From a bacterium (GTDB lineage Bacteria > Cyanobacteriota > Vampirovibrionia > Gastranaerophilales > Gastranaerophilaceae): DNA of 10,560 bases. Location: NCBI GenBank assembly GCA_017477685.1, contig JAFUUT010000172.1, positions 1 through 10,560 on the forward strand, written 5' to 3'. Under the pieces are notes generated by a model. That model saw only the letters and a list, made by a program, of their open reading frames with translations, was not told the origin of the DNA and did no database searches. Shown here piece by piece: positions 1 to 7,889 of this stretch (its first letter is position 1; each line of letters opens with the position of its first letter). The position numbers were made by a program, and so were the translations under genes.

Positions 1-450
1 TGATTTTCTGTAATCTTCTAACGCTATACGAGCATTATTTTTATCATTCATTGCTATATACGTTTTTAGTATCAAGCTTTTTAGATTTTGCTCCTTTGCG
101 ACTTTCAAAGCTCTATCATAATCTTTTAACTCTATGCATATTTCAGCTTCTACTATCGCATTTACCTTATCGTTAATTCCCAATTTTCTGCTGCGTTCTA
201 TATATTTAAGTGCCGTTTTATAATCTTTCACCAAATAAGCATCAGATACGACAAGATCATATGTATGACGTTTTTGGAATTTAAAAACAGAAGTTTTTGC
301 GGCGAAAACAGTACACTTGTAAATACCTGCTTGGTTAGGCCTTTGCATAAGCGCCATATACATAAATAAATATGGCTGGACCAGCAAATATAAAAAGACT
401 AAACAAATCGCAAGGAAACCTGATATAAAATATTTAGCTTTTATTTTCAT
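1..450 (-). CDS. N-terminally anchored TPR-like protein (partial, C-terminus beyond window)
   Basis: An open frame of 150 codons starts with ATG at 450 and is still open at position 1. Residues 1-6 are basic and residues 7-30 are strongly hydrophobic, so this is a signal anchor or uncleaved membrane segment with the rest probably periplasmic. Residues about 68-145 look like tandem TPR helices: pairs of short amphipathic helices with repeated patterns such as 'KDYKTALKYIERSRKLG' and 'KDYDRALKVAKEQN', which fit the A-x-x-Y/A-x-x-A spacing of TPR units. TPR proteins are usually scaffolds for protein contacts; no enzymatic function can be read here. A GAGGGG Shine-Dalgarno motif lies 3 bases upstream of the ATG and overlaps the stop of the permease gene, whose end is only 8 bases away, so it is very likely co-transcribed with the transporter. 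Specific role unknown. Confidence 0.75.
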   Translation of the reverse strand, partial: MKIKAKYFISGFLAICLVFLYLLVQPYLFMYMALMQRPNQAGIYKCTVFAAKTSVFKFQKRHTYDLVVSDAYLVKDYKTALKYIERSRKLGINDKVNAIVEAEICIELKDYDRALKVAKEQNLKSLILKTYIAMNDKNNARIALEDYRKS

Positions 451-458
451 GTACCCCT

Positions 459-1526
459 CTACCTTACTTTGCTTTTTGGATCTAACACATCTCTGATTGT
501 ATCACCTATCAGGTTAAAAGCCAAAACAGATACAAAAATTAAAAATCCCGGAGTTAAAAGCCATGGCCTGTACAGTATATTTGTAAATTCTTGGGCTTCT
601 TTAAGCATATTCCCCCAGCTGGCATCAGGCTGTTGAATACCTAAACCCAAAAAGCTTAATCCTGATTCAGATAATATATATGACGGGACAGAAAGAGTCA
701 TTGCAACTATGACAAAACTTGTTGTTTGCGGCAAAATATGCTTTACAATAATTCCGAGTTTTGAATTCCCGATAGTTTGAGCGGCTTGCACATACTCTTG
801 AGTCTTAACAGATAAAACCATTCCTCTTACAACCCTCGCAAACCCAGCCCATCCAATGAGGGCAAGAATTATGACAATAAGTAAAAACCTCTGAGTACTG
901 GTCATTCCGGCAGGTAGAATGGATGCCAAAATAATTAACAGATAAAAACTCTGAATAGACATTATACTTTCCGCAAATCGCATCATAATAACATCGACCT
1001 TGCCTCCAAAATACCCTGAAATTCCGCCATATAACAGTCCGATAGGGAAAAGAACAAACAACGCAAGAAAGCCTATTGTCATAGAAATCCTGCCGCCAAA
1101 CAGCAGCCTTGAAAAGACATCACGCCCGTTTATATCCGTTCCGAGTATAAATATTCTGCCACCATTATCTGTCGTAAACAGATGGCGATTCATTTTTATT
1201 AACCCTAAAAACTTGTAAGGCTGCCCCTTTGCAAAAAACTTTATGTAATGCTTTTGAGAACGGTCAAGAGTATATTTAATTTCCAATCTTTCCTGATCAA
1301 ATTCCCGCACATAATTATACGTATAGGGCTTTGAGAATTTGCCATTTTCATCTATAGTAAAAACTTTTGATGGCGGCACATATGACATAGTTCTGTCTGA
1401 AAAATCTTTTGTATATGGAGCTATAAAATCCGCAAAAAATAATGCAAAATATATTACTCCAAGTACAATCAGCGCAGCTTTTGCAAATTTATCTTTCCAT
1501 AATTGTTTAAATACCTCTTTTATCAT
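459..1526 (-). CDS. Opp/Dpp-type ABC transporter permease, OppC family
   Basis: Inner-membrane permease subunit of a peptide/nickel-type (Opp/Dpp) importer, 355 residues. Residues 14-36 form the first membrane helix. The OppC-family signature 'GTDINGRDVFSRLLFGG' (129-145) precedes the core of about five further hydrophobic segments (about 149-173, 190-205, 213-235, 268-288, 323-342). The ATPase-contacting EAA loop is visible at 244-267 (EYVQAAQTIG ... ILPQ). The segment between helix 1 and the signature (about 37-128) is long, making the protein bigger than E. coli OppC (about 300 residues) and closer to YejE in size. The ATG overlaps the preceding permease stop as ATGA and has an AAGGAG ribosome site, giving translational coupling. 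With the binding protein and partner permease it would move a peptide-like substrate inward; the substrate cannot be told from sequence. Confidence 0.95.
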   Translation of the reverse strand: MIKEVFKQLWKDKFAKAALIVLGVIYFALFFADFIAPYTKDFSDRTMSYVPPSKVFTIDENGKFSKPYTYNYVREFDQERLEIKYTLDRSQKHYIKFFAKGQPYKFLGLIKMNRHLFTTDNGGRIFILGTDINGRDVFSRLLFGGRISMTIGFLALFVLFPIGLLYGGISGYFGGKVDVIMMRFAESIMSIQSFYLLIILASILPAGMTSTQRFLLIVIILALIGWAGFARVVRGMVLSVKTQEYVQAAQTIGNSKLGIIVKHILPQTTSFVIVAMTLSVPSYILSESGLSFLGLGIQQPDASWGNMLKEAQEFTNILYRPWLLTPGFLIFVSVLAFNLIGDTIRDVLDPKSKVR

Positions 1527-2494
1527 GACTTACTCCTTATTCTCGGATCTGTAATGATTAAAAGAATATCAGCAATTAAATTACCTGCAATAAGCATTAT
1601 CGCCCCCATCATTAATGATGCCATGACAAGATTTATATCCGACTTTAAAACAGCTTCCAATATTAAACGTCCTAATCCCGGATATTGGAAAACATATTCA
1701 GTTAATGCCGCACCCGACAGAAGTCCTGCAAATTCAAACCCAAGAAGTGTAATCATAGGATTTACGGCATTTCTTAATGCGTGCTTATATATTACAATAT
1801 TCTCGCTCAAGCCTTTTGCTCTGGCAAATTTTACATAATCACTGTCAAGAACATCAAGCATATTGGCTCTCATTTGTCTTTGCAGTCCGGCTAAAGATAT
1901 TGTAAACAGAACAAATACCGGAAGCACCAAATGGTGCGCAATATCCAAAAATTTTCTACCCGCAGACATATCCGAAAAATTCGGACTTGTCAGCCCGCCG
2001 ATAGGAAACCAACCGGTTTTTACGGCAAACATCAACAATAGCACCGCAAAGAAGAACGACGGAATTGCCATTCCGATACTTGTAAATACCGTTAGTATAC
2101 GGTCAAATGAAGTTTTCCACCTGACTGCCGCAATTATCCCCAAAGGCACTCCGACAAACCAGGTTAATAATATGACTATTGAAGTTAATAGAAGGGTATT
2201 CGGTATTCGTTCTTTTAATTTTTGGCTGACCTTTTCGCCCGTTGAAGTAACACCTAAATCACCTTTAACAAATGACTTTGCCCATTTGCCGTATTGTACA
2301 ATAATGGGTTTATCTAATCCCAGCCTTTGACTTTCAATGCGGACAGTCTCAGGTGAAATAGACGGATTGAGTTTTAATTCCGCCAAAGGGTCAACAGGAG
2401 AAAGCCTGATTATAAAAAAGCTTATCAAAGAAACCGCTATCAAAAGCGGAATTGCCTGCATTATTCGCTTTATTATATATTTTAGTGCGTCCAT
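1523..2494 (-). CDS. Opp/Dpp-type ABC transporter permease, OppB family
   Basis: Second inner-membrane permease, 323 residues, a normal length for OppB/DppB. The N-terminus 'YIIKRIMQAIPLLIAVSLISF' is the usual first helix, followed by the 'RLSPVDPLA' turn and the extracytoplasmic stretch ending 'GDLGVT' (79-83). The permease core has helices near 100-123, 135-157, 187-206, 245-265 and 287-315. The EAA-type cytoplasmic loop is at 219-243 (DYVKFARAKGLS ... HALRNA), and the family motif 'YPGLGRL' is at 271-277. It forms the heterodimeric channel with the OppC-type protein encoded just downstream. Its ATG overlaps the last 13 bases of the binding-protein gene and is preceded by GAGGA; its own TGA overlaps the next start. 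Family assignment is secure; transported substrate is not. Confidence 0.96.
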   Translation of the reverse strand: MDALKYIIKRIMQAIPLLIAVSLISFFIIRLSPVDPLAELKLNPSISPETVRIESQRLGLDKPIIVQYGKWAKSFVKGDLGVTSTGEKVSQKLKERIPNTLLLTSIVILLTWFVGVPLGIIAAVRWKTSFDRILTVFTSIGMAIPSFFFAVLLLMFAVKTGWFPIGGLTSPNFSDMSAGRKFLDIAHHLVLPVFVLFTISLAGLQRQMRANMLDVLDSDYVKFARAKGLSENIVIYKHALRNAVNPMITLLGFEFAGLLSGAALTEYVFQYPGLGRLILEAVLKSDINLVMASLMMGAIMLIAGNLIADILLIITDPRIRSKS

Positions 2495-4320
2495 ATTTCC
2501 TCTATATTATGTATTACTCCGCCCAATGAAGTCGGATATATATTTTTAAGCTTTTTTCTCACCGCAACAATCAAAACCGGAGAATATATGTATATCATAG
2601 GTTTTTGATTGTATATAATCTCTTGATATTTATCATAATATTTTTTACGATCTTCAAATTTGGTCACAAGAGCACCTTTATTTATCATATCATCCAACTC
2701 TTTTTCCCAAGGTAAAATACCTGCTTTCCCTTCTTCAGGCGTTCTCATATTAAACATATGCAGCCGTCCGTCAGAAAGCCAAACATTTTTCCCGCCGTTT
2801 GGTTCGAGCGGAGAGCCTGTAAGCCCCATTATCACCATATCCCAATCAAATGTCGAGACAAGTTTGTTTACAAGAGAATTAAATTCAATCGGTTTGAAGT
2901 TAACTTTCATTCCCAAATCTTCTAAATCTTGTTTAATCATAACACCGATTGCTTCACGCTCTGTGTTTCCGGCATTTGTATAGAGGTTAAATTCTACGCG
3001 GTTACCGTTTTTGTCAAACAGACGTCCTTTTTTATCCGTATAAAATCCTGATTGTTTAAGTAATTCTTTAGATTTTTCCACATTTTTATCATAAGGTTTC
3101 AGATTCTTATTCAAATATATTGAATTTAAACTTTCCGGAGTAAATAACGGTTCTCCTACACCGTTTGCAATGTTTAATACCATATTTTTTCTATCGATAG
3201 CATAATCAACGGCTTTTCGGAAGTTCAAATCGCTGAACCATTTTTGCTTAATCGGCTCTACGTAATATTTATTTTTATCATTTTTGCGATTGTTTAAATT
3301 AAAAGATAAATACATTGTTCCTGTATCAGGGCCAAGATTATACAATTTAAAATCAGAATGAGGCTCTAAAGATTTATATCGAGCAACCTTTGCCCCCTGC
3401 AGCGGTATAATATCAAGCTCTTTTGCTTCAAATTTTAATACCTGATTATTCAAATCACCTACAATTAAATAAACAAGCTTATCCAAATATGGAAGTCTTT
3501 GACCTTTGGCATTTATTTCGTAATAGTTTGGATTTCTTTCAAAAACCACGCGCTGAGCCGGAACATATTCTTTTAACTTGAAAGCTCCGGAAGTGACGAA
3601 ATCTTGCGGCTTTGCATTCGTTGACAAGAATGAATCAAAATATTTCTTCCCTTTTTGCACGGCAGGTTCAAAAACATGCATAGGTGCAATAGCAGCAGAC
3701 AACATCCTTAAAAACGGGGCATAAGGCTGCGGAAGAACAAACTTGACCGTATATTTATCAACCTTTTTTATCGCAGGCAATTGACCGTTTATATATAAAG
3801 AATCTCTTGTGGAAGTATCTCCGTAACCGGCAAAAATTATATTATTCCAAGAGAAAAAAACATCATCGGCAGTAATTTCTTTTCCGTCACTCCATTTAAC
3901 CCCTTTTCTGAGGTTAATCGTATAAACTTTTCCATCAGGTGAAATCGAAAAACTTTTTGCCAATTTTGGGATAGGCTCTCCTGTAACAGGATTGATTGTC
4001 AATAACCCGTCATACATAGTACCTGCCATAATAGAAGAAGTATTATCCTTGCAATTAAACGGGTTAAACGTCTTTGGTCCTTCTCCGATAGTCGAATTTA
4101 CCAAAGTTCCCCCAAAGGTCCCGATAGGAGCTTGAGATTCAAGATAATCCGTTCCGTCAATATTAACATTTTTTGCAGGTACATAATTCAAACTCAAATT
4201 ACTGCTATTTGAAGATTGAGACTGTTCGTTTTTTGTAGGAATATCACGCACAATACAAGCCTTGCAAATTAATGCAATCAGCACCACACACAATAAAACC
4301 CTAAAAACTCTCCTTGTCAT
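2482..4320 (-). CDS. ABC transporter substrate-binding protein, family 5 (OppA/DppA-like)
   Basis: Secreted solute-binding protein of 612 residues that captures the substrate and delivers it to the two permeases encoded downstream. Residues 1-22 are a signal sequence (MTRR, then a hydrophobic core). Cys19 and Cys22 lie at its end, but 'CKAC' is a poor lipobox, so lipid anchoring is possible rather than shown. A Ser/Asn/Gln-rich linker (31-45) follows. The SBP_bac_5 signature is clear at about 119-160: 'KLAKSFSISPDGKVYTINLR', then KGVKWSDG and TADDV. A second typical segment is 'FRKAVDYAIDRKNMV' in the middle. It is somewhat longer than E. coli OppA (about 540). The ATG at 4320 is the only usual start after an in-frame TAG; no good Shine-Dalgarno precedes it. 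First gene of the operon. Substrate unknown (oligopeptide or another amide-bearing solute). Confidence 0.95.
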   Translation of the reverse strand: MTRRVFRVLLCVVLIALICKACIVRDIPTKNEQSQSSNSSNLSLNYVPAKNVNIDGTDYLESQAPIGTFGGTLVNSTIGEGPKTFNPFNCKDNTSSIMAGTMYDGLLTINPVTGEPIPKLAKSFSISPDGKVYTINLRKGVKWSDGKEITADDVFFSWNNIIFAGYGDTSTRDSLYINGQLPAIKKVDKYTVKFVLPQPYAPFLRMLSAAIAPMHVFEPAVQKGKKYFDSFLSTNAKPQDFVTSGAFKLKEYVPAQRVVFERNPNYYEINAKGQRLPYLDKLVYLIVGDLNNQVLKFEAKELDIIPLQGAKVARYKSLEPHSDFKLYNLGPDTGTMYLSFNLNNRKNDKNKYYVEPIKQKWFSDLNFRKAVDYAIDRKNMVLNIANGVGEPLFTPESLNSIYLNKNLKPYDKNVEKSKELLKQSGFYTDKKGRLFDKNGNRVEFNLYTNAGNTEREAIGVMIKQDLEDLGMKVNFKPIEFNSLVNKLVSTFDWDMVIMGLTGSPLEPNGGKNVWLSDGRLHMFNMRTPEEGKAGILPWEKELDDMINKGALVTKFEDRKKYYDKYQEIIYNQKPMIYIYSPVLIVAVRKKLKNIYPTSLGGVIHNIEEIWTH

Positions 4321-4371
4321 GTCTTTGATGTTATCAAAAGCACAATAATAAGTCTATAGTACTCGCAGGTT

Positions 4372-4413
4372 ATTATACAAAAAATATATATTTAATATAT
4401 AAAGTTTTGTTAA
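4372..4413 (-). promoter_or_regulatory. Candidate promoter of the transporter operon
   Basis: Reading leftward, TTAACA (4413-4408) is followed after 17 bases by TATATA (4390-4385). A perfect TATAAT lies at 4377-4372 but without a good -35. Either would place transcription start 40-65 bases before the binding-protein ATG. The region is very AT-rich, so chance matches are likely. Confidence 0.35.
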
Positions 4414-4518
4414 GTAGTTTTAGCGCAAATTAGCAATTTTAAATTTTAAAATGTTTTAAATAAATTATGGATTATTGTGATTATGTGACAAATTAATAGC
4501 AGGAAAGGAGATTGATTT

Positions 4519-4766
4519 ATGGACGGGATGCGTTTTAATCCAACCCATGACATCGGATTGTCCCCAAAACAACGTGCAAAAATGCAGGAAAATATGGATA
4601 TTTTTCGAAAGAAGGGTTTAAATCCGACACAAAAAACCGGTCATACCCTTCTGTATTTGATCCGGAAACAAACAGAATGCTAACACAAGAAACCAGCGGA
4701 GTACCGCTATTGAAAATGAAAGGCGTGGACTACAGATACAATAAACAATTCTTAGGAGAATTTTAA
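4519..4766 (+). pseudogene. Small unrecognised gene apparently split by a -1 frameshift
   Basis: An ATG at 4519 has an excellent ribosome site (AAAGGAG, 4504-4510, 8 bases away). The frame runs 54 codons to TAA at 4681-4683. After a run of six A (4631-4636), a second frame reads on convincingly to TAA at 4764-4766, with residues including 'SYPSVFDPETNRMLTQ' and 'GVPLLKMKGVDYRYNKQF'. That ends right before a strong terminator. Adding one A to the run joins both parts into a single protein of about 82 residues: N-terminal part 'MDGMRFNPTHDIGLSPKQRA', a helical charged middle, then the second-frame tail. The downstream frame has no start with a ribosome site. It could be a real mutation, a sequencing or assembly error in a homopolymer, or slippage. 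The merged protein is hydrophilic, with no signal peptide, membrane helix or Cys cluster, and I do not recognise its family. Confidence 0.6.
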
Positions 4767-4770
4767 ACAC

Positions 4771-4800
4771 AAAAATGGGCGGAAAAATCCGCCCATTTTT
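4771..4800. terminator. Bidirectional rho-independent terminator
   Basis: A perfect 8-bp GC-rich stem, TGGGCGGA (4776-4783) and TCCGCCCA (4788-4795), closes an AAAA loop and is flanked by A5 on the left and T5-6 on the right. Read rightward it ends the small gene, 10 bases from the stem; read leftward it gives a T-tract suited to end htpX. The symmetry fits a shared terminator between convergent genes. Confidence 0.88.
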
Positions 4801-4879
4801 TATATTTTTGTTTGCTTCAAATTAAATATTTTTCTTCTTGCCGTTACAATTTATCTTCTTTGCACGTCTTAATTTTTCC

Positions 4880-5773
4880 TTATATACCTTTGTCATTGAT
4901 ATTCATATTTTCTAATTTTCTAATTCTGTCATCAGTATCAGGGTGTGTCGACATTAGTCTTGAAAATACATCCCCTTTAAACGGATTTGAAATATATAAA
5001 TGTGCTGTTGCCTGACCCGCATTTGGCAAAGGAACCATATCATTTTTAATTTTGTTCAGCGCGGAAGCAAGATATAAAGGATTACCACATATTTGCGCAC
5101 CTTTGGCATCAGCCATATACTCTCTTGAACGGGAAACAGCCAATTTGATTAAGCTTGCGGTAATCGGTGCAAATATTGCAAGCGCCAAGCCAATCAACAT
5201 AACAATGCCCGAACGATCCCTGTCAGAAGATCTTCCAAACAAACTGCCGCGCCAAAAAGCATCCGCAAGTATACTTACAAAACCTGCCAAAATTGACAAT
5301 ACCGACATCAAAAACATATCGCCGTGTTCTATATGAGATAATTCATGTCCTACAACACCGCTAATTTCTTCAGGTGTCAATTTTTCCAAAAGTCCTCTTG
5401 TTACTGCAACTACGGCTCTGTCTTTATTTCGGCCTGTAGCAAACGCATTCATAGCAGCTGTATTTATTAAATAAAGTTTAGGCATCTTTATATTATTTCT
5501 TTCGCACATATCCCGCACAAGTTTGAAATATTCCGGCATTTGCTCCTCTTTAATTTCTTTTGCCCCCGACGATTTAATTACAAAAACATCAGAGAAAAAA
5601 TATGCAACAAAATCCATAATACCGGCAATTATCAAAAATATTCCGGTTCCGGTCAATCCAAAATTGAAATACGTTGATACAAAATGGCCTAAAATACCAA
5701 TGAACGCCGTCATAATAGCCATGTACAAAAATACTTTTGCTTTATTTTGTCTTATTATACTGTTTGAATACAT
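4880..5773 (-). CDS. htpX: HtpX-type M48 zinc metalloprotease
   Basis: Membrane-embedded zinc endopeptidase of 297 residues that degrades misfolded or damaged inner-membrane proteins with its active site facing the cytoplasm, as known for HtpX. Two N-terminal membrane helices (about 13-36 and 42-65) precede the protease domain. The zinc site is HELSH at 143-147, with the third ligand Glu218 in 'SREYMADAKG'. Further hydrophobic stretches at about 155-175 and 188-210 match the family's later helices. Family features 'NAFATGRN' (109-116) and the C-terminal 'MSTHPDTDDRIRKLE' are present. I chose the ATG at 5773 because GGAGA sits 7-8 bases before it; a TTG extension to 5806 has no ribosome site and would start inside the promoter region. 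It ends toward the shared terminator and is transcribed alone, divergently from nrdJ. Confidence 0.95.
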   Translation of the reverse strand: MYSNSIIRQNKAKVFLYMAIMTAFIGILGHFVSTYFNFGLTGTGIFLIIAGIMDFVAYFFSDVFVIKSSGAKEIKEEQMPEYFKLVRDMCERNNIKMPKLYLINTAAMNAFATGRNKDRAVVAVTRGLLEKLTPEEISGVVGHELSHIEHGDMFLMSVLSILAGFVSILADAFWRGSLFGRSSDRDRSGIVMLIGLALAIFAPITASLIKLAVSRSREYMADAKGAQICGNPLYLASALNKIKNDMVPLPNAGQATAHLYISNPFKGDVFSRLMSTHPDTDDRIRKLENMNINDKGI

Positions 5774-5796
5774 AGTAAAATCTCCTTGTTTGTAAA

Positions 5797-5825
5797 ATTT
5801 TAGCAAATTTTCTTTATGTTTACAA
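5797..5825 (-). promoter_or_regulatory. htpX promoter (sigma-70 type, extended -10)
   Basis: On the minus strand TTGTAA (5825-5820) is followed after exactly 17 bases by TAAAAT (5802-5797), preceded by TGC, which makes an extended -10. A start near 5790 would give a leader of about 16 bases that still contains the GGAGA ribosome site. This is the best promoter match in the window. Confidence 0.6.
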
Positions 5826-5832
5826 TAGATAA

Positions 5833-5861
5833 TTTATTATTTGCTTTTTGCATAGTAGAAT
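5833..5861 (+). promoter_or_regulatory. Weak candidate promoter of nrdJ
   Basis: TTTATT (5833-5838), 17 bases, then TAGAAT (5856-5861) is a possible sigma-70 pair; TATATT follows directly. The AATATATT core resembles the middle of an NrdR box, but the flanking arms do not match. The 129-base space between htpX and nrdJ seems too short for a complete cobalamin riboswitch. Confidence 0.3.
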
Positions 5862-5902
5862 ATATTAGCACTTGGATTTCATAAAGATATTTGGAGGTAA
5901 AA

Positions 5903-7837
5903 TTGACTTTAAATTTGACGGAAAATTCTATTCGCGTACTTGAAAAAAGGTATTTGAAGCGTGATAAAAACGGCATTTGCACGGAAACACCGGAAGATAT
6001 GTTTAAAAGAGTCGCAGATACCGTTGCGCAGGCAGACTTAAAGTATGGCAAATCCGCAAATGAAGTAAAAAAATTGTCTGATGAATTTTACGAAACCATG
6101 ACAAATTTATTTTTTATCCCAAACTCTCCAACCCTTATGAATGCGGGCAGAGAACTCGGGCAGCTTTCGGCTTGTTTCGTACTTCCGGTAGAAGATACAC
6201 TGGAAGGGATATTTGAAACCATTAAAAACACCGCACTTATACACCAATCAGGAGGAGGAACAGGTTTTTCTTTTTCAAGATTAAGGCCTAAAAATAGTAT
6301 TGTCAAATCAACAATGGGAGTTTCATCAGGGCCTGTATCATTTATGAAAGTATTTAACGCGGCAACTGAAGCCGTTAAACAAGGCGGTACCCGCAGAGGG
6401 GCAAATATGGGAATTCTTAGAGTTGATCATCCTGATATTCTGGAATTTATTGATTGCAAAGCCGACAATACTTCTTTGAATAATTTTAATATCTCTGTTG
6501 CTCTAACCGATAAATTTATGGAAGCATATTTTAATAACGAAGATTATGATTTAATAAATCCGCAGGATGGAAGTATTCAAAACAGACTTAATGCCGTAGA
6601 AGTTTTTGACAAAATTATAGATAGAGCCTGGACAAACGGAGAACCCGGAATTATATTTATTGACAAAATGAATACGGATAATCCGACCCCTCAAGTTGGT
6701 GAAATTGAATCTACAAACCCTTGCGGAGAAGTTCCGCTGCTACCTTATGAAGCCTGCAATTTGGGTTCTATAAATCTGGGTTTAATGGTCAAAGAGAATG
6801 ATGTCAATTGGGATTTACTTGAAGATACGGTAAAAAAAGCTGTTCATTTTCTTGACAACGTAATAGATGTTAATCATTACCCGCTGCCGCAAATTAAAGA
6901 AATGGTAATGTCTAATCGCAAAATAGGATTAGGGATTATGGGATGGGCTGACATGCTTATGAAACTTGAAATTCCATATGCCGGCAAAAAAGGTGTAGAC
7001 CTTGCAGGAAAAATTATGGAATTTATTGACTATGTTTCAAAACAAGAATCTGTCAGACTTTCAAAAGAACGCCAATGTTTTGAAAATTTTAAGGGCAGTA
7101 TTTATGATGAAAAAAATCATTTTTATGAAAAATATAAAGGACTTTCCTTCGGCAAAATAACAAATGACATGTGGAAAGAATTAGATTCTCAAATTCAAAA
7201 GTTCGGAATTCGCAATGCAACCACCACTTGTATTGCTCCGACAGGAACAATCTCAATGATTGCCGGTGCTTCATGCGGTATTGAGCCTGTATTTGGGCTG
7301 GTATTTTCAAGACTTATTCTTGACAATACCGAAATGCTTGAAATTAATCCTATTTTTAAAAAATACATGATTTCAAAAAATTTATATAGTGAAGCTTTGA
7401 TGCAAGAGATTTCAAAAGACGGTTCTGTTGCTCACATCAATATTGATGAGAACATTAAACGCATATTTGCAACCGCGCACGATATCGAGCCATATTGGCA
7501 TGTAAAAATGCAAGCCGCATTCCAATTACATACAGATAATGCCGTTTCCAAAACCGTAAATTTTGTAGAATCCGCTACCAAAGAAGATATCAAAGAAACA
7601 TATATTCTGGCTTATAAAAATAATTTAAAAGGGATTACCGTATATAGAAATAATTCCAGAAGTTTTCAGCCTATGAACCTTCAAGATTCAAAGCCAAAAA
7701 TAGAACCCCTGCAAGCAGAAGAATACAACCCCACAGGAGAAATAAAAGAAGTAAAATGCCCTGAATGCGGAACAACCATCCACATGGCTGAAGGCTGTTT
7801 TATTTGCCCAAATTGCGGATATTCCGGATGTTCTTAA
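5903..7837 (+). CDS. nrdJ: Class II (adenosylcobalamin-dependent) ribonucleoside reductase
   Basis: Reduces ribonucleotides to deoxyribonucleotides using a thiyl radical made from coenzyme B12, so it needs neither oxygen nor a separate radical subunit. The length is 644 residues, like the compact NrdJ of Thermotoga maritima. Visible landmarks: N-terminal 'NSPTLMNAGRE' (74-84), reducible Cys91 in 'LSACFVLP', the 'HQSGGGTGFSFSRLRP' loop (114-129), radical Cys274 within N272-P-C-G-E276, and partner Cys285 in 'YEACNLGSINL'. The 'ATTTCIAPTGTISMIAG' phosphate-binding loop lies in the second half. The C-terminal 26 residues hold six Cys (619, 622, 632, 635, 638, 643) in a zinc-ribbon/redox tail that recharges the active site. 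No ATP-cone is seen at the N-terminus. The start is TTG at 5903, five bases after GGAGG; an upstream TTG at 5891 overlaps that ribosome site and is unlikely. Confidence 0.96.
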   Translation: MTLNLTENSIRVLEKRYLKRDKNGICTETPEDMFKRVADTVAQADLKYGKSANEVKKLSDEFYETMTNLFFIPNSPTLMNAGRELGQLSACFVLPVEDTLEGIFETIKNTALIHQSGGGTGFSFSRLRPKNSIVKSTMGVSSGPVSFMKVFNAATEAVKQGGTRRGANMGILRVDHPDILEFIDCKADNTSLNNFNISVALTDKFMEAYFNNEDYDLINPQDGSIQNRLNAVEVFDKIIDRAWTNGEPGIIFIDKMNTDNPTPQVGEIESTNPCGEVPLLPYEACNLGSINLGLMVKENDVNWDLLEDTVKKAVHFLDNVIDVNHYPLPQIKEMVMSNRKIGLGIMGWADMLMKLEIPYAGKKGVDLAGKIMEFIDYVSKQESVRLSKERQCFENFKGSIYDEKNHFYEKYKGLSFGKITNDMWKELDSQIQKFGIRNATTTCIAPTGTISMIAGASCGIEPVFGLVFSRLILDNTEMLEINPIFKKYMISKNLYSEALMQEISKDGSVAHINIDENIKRIFATAHDIEPYWHVKMQAAFQLHTDNAVSKTVNFVESATKEDIKETYILAYKNNLKGITVYRNNSRSFQPMNLQDSKPKIEPLQAEEYNPTGEIKEVKCPECGTTIHMAEGCFICPNCGYSGCS

Positions 7838-7889
7838 AAAACATTTAATATTCAGTAACATGACTAGCAAAATTATTTTTTACAGTACT

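Noticed and set aside
1863..2330. A 155-codon plus-strand open frame opposite the OppB-type permease
   Set aside because: It lies wholly inside a confidently identified gene on the other strand, and the sequence resembles no protein family.
4475..4490. TGTGA-TTA-TGTGA resembling half of a CRP/FNR site upstream of the small gene
   Set aside because: The two halves are direct rather than inverted repeats, and the second half of the consensus is missing.
4822..4896. A 24-codon, very basic minus-strand frame overlapping the 3' end of htpX
   Set aside because: It has no ribosome site and is too short to judge; the Lys/Arg richness can come from AT-rich purine runs.
5773..5806. N-terminal extension of HtpX starting at a TTG
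   Set aside because: There is no ribosome site before it, it overlaps the best promoter match, and ATG at 5773 has GGAGA at good spacing.
5774..5902. Possible cobalamin riboswitch or NrdR box controlling nrdJ
   Set aside because: The gap is only 129 bases and shows no recognisable B12-box. The AATATATT at 5859-5866 matches only the core of an NrdR box, with the arms wrong and no second box seen.
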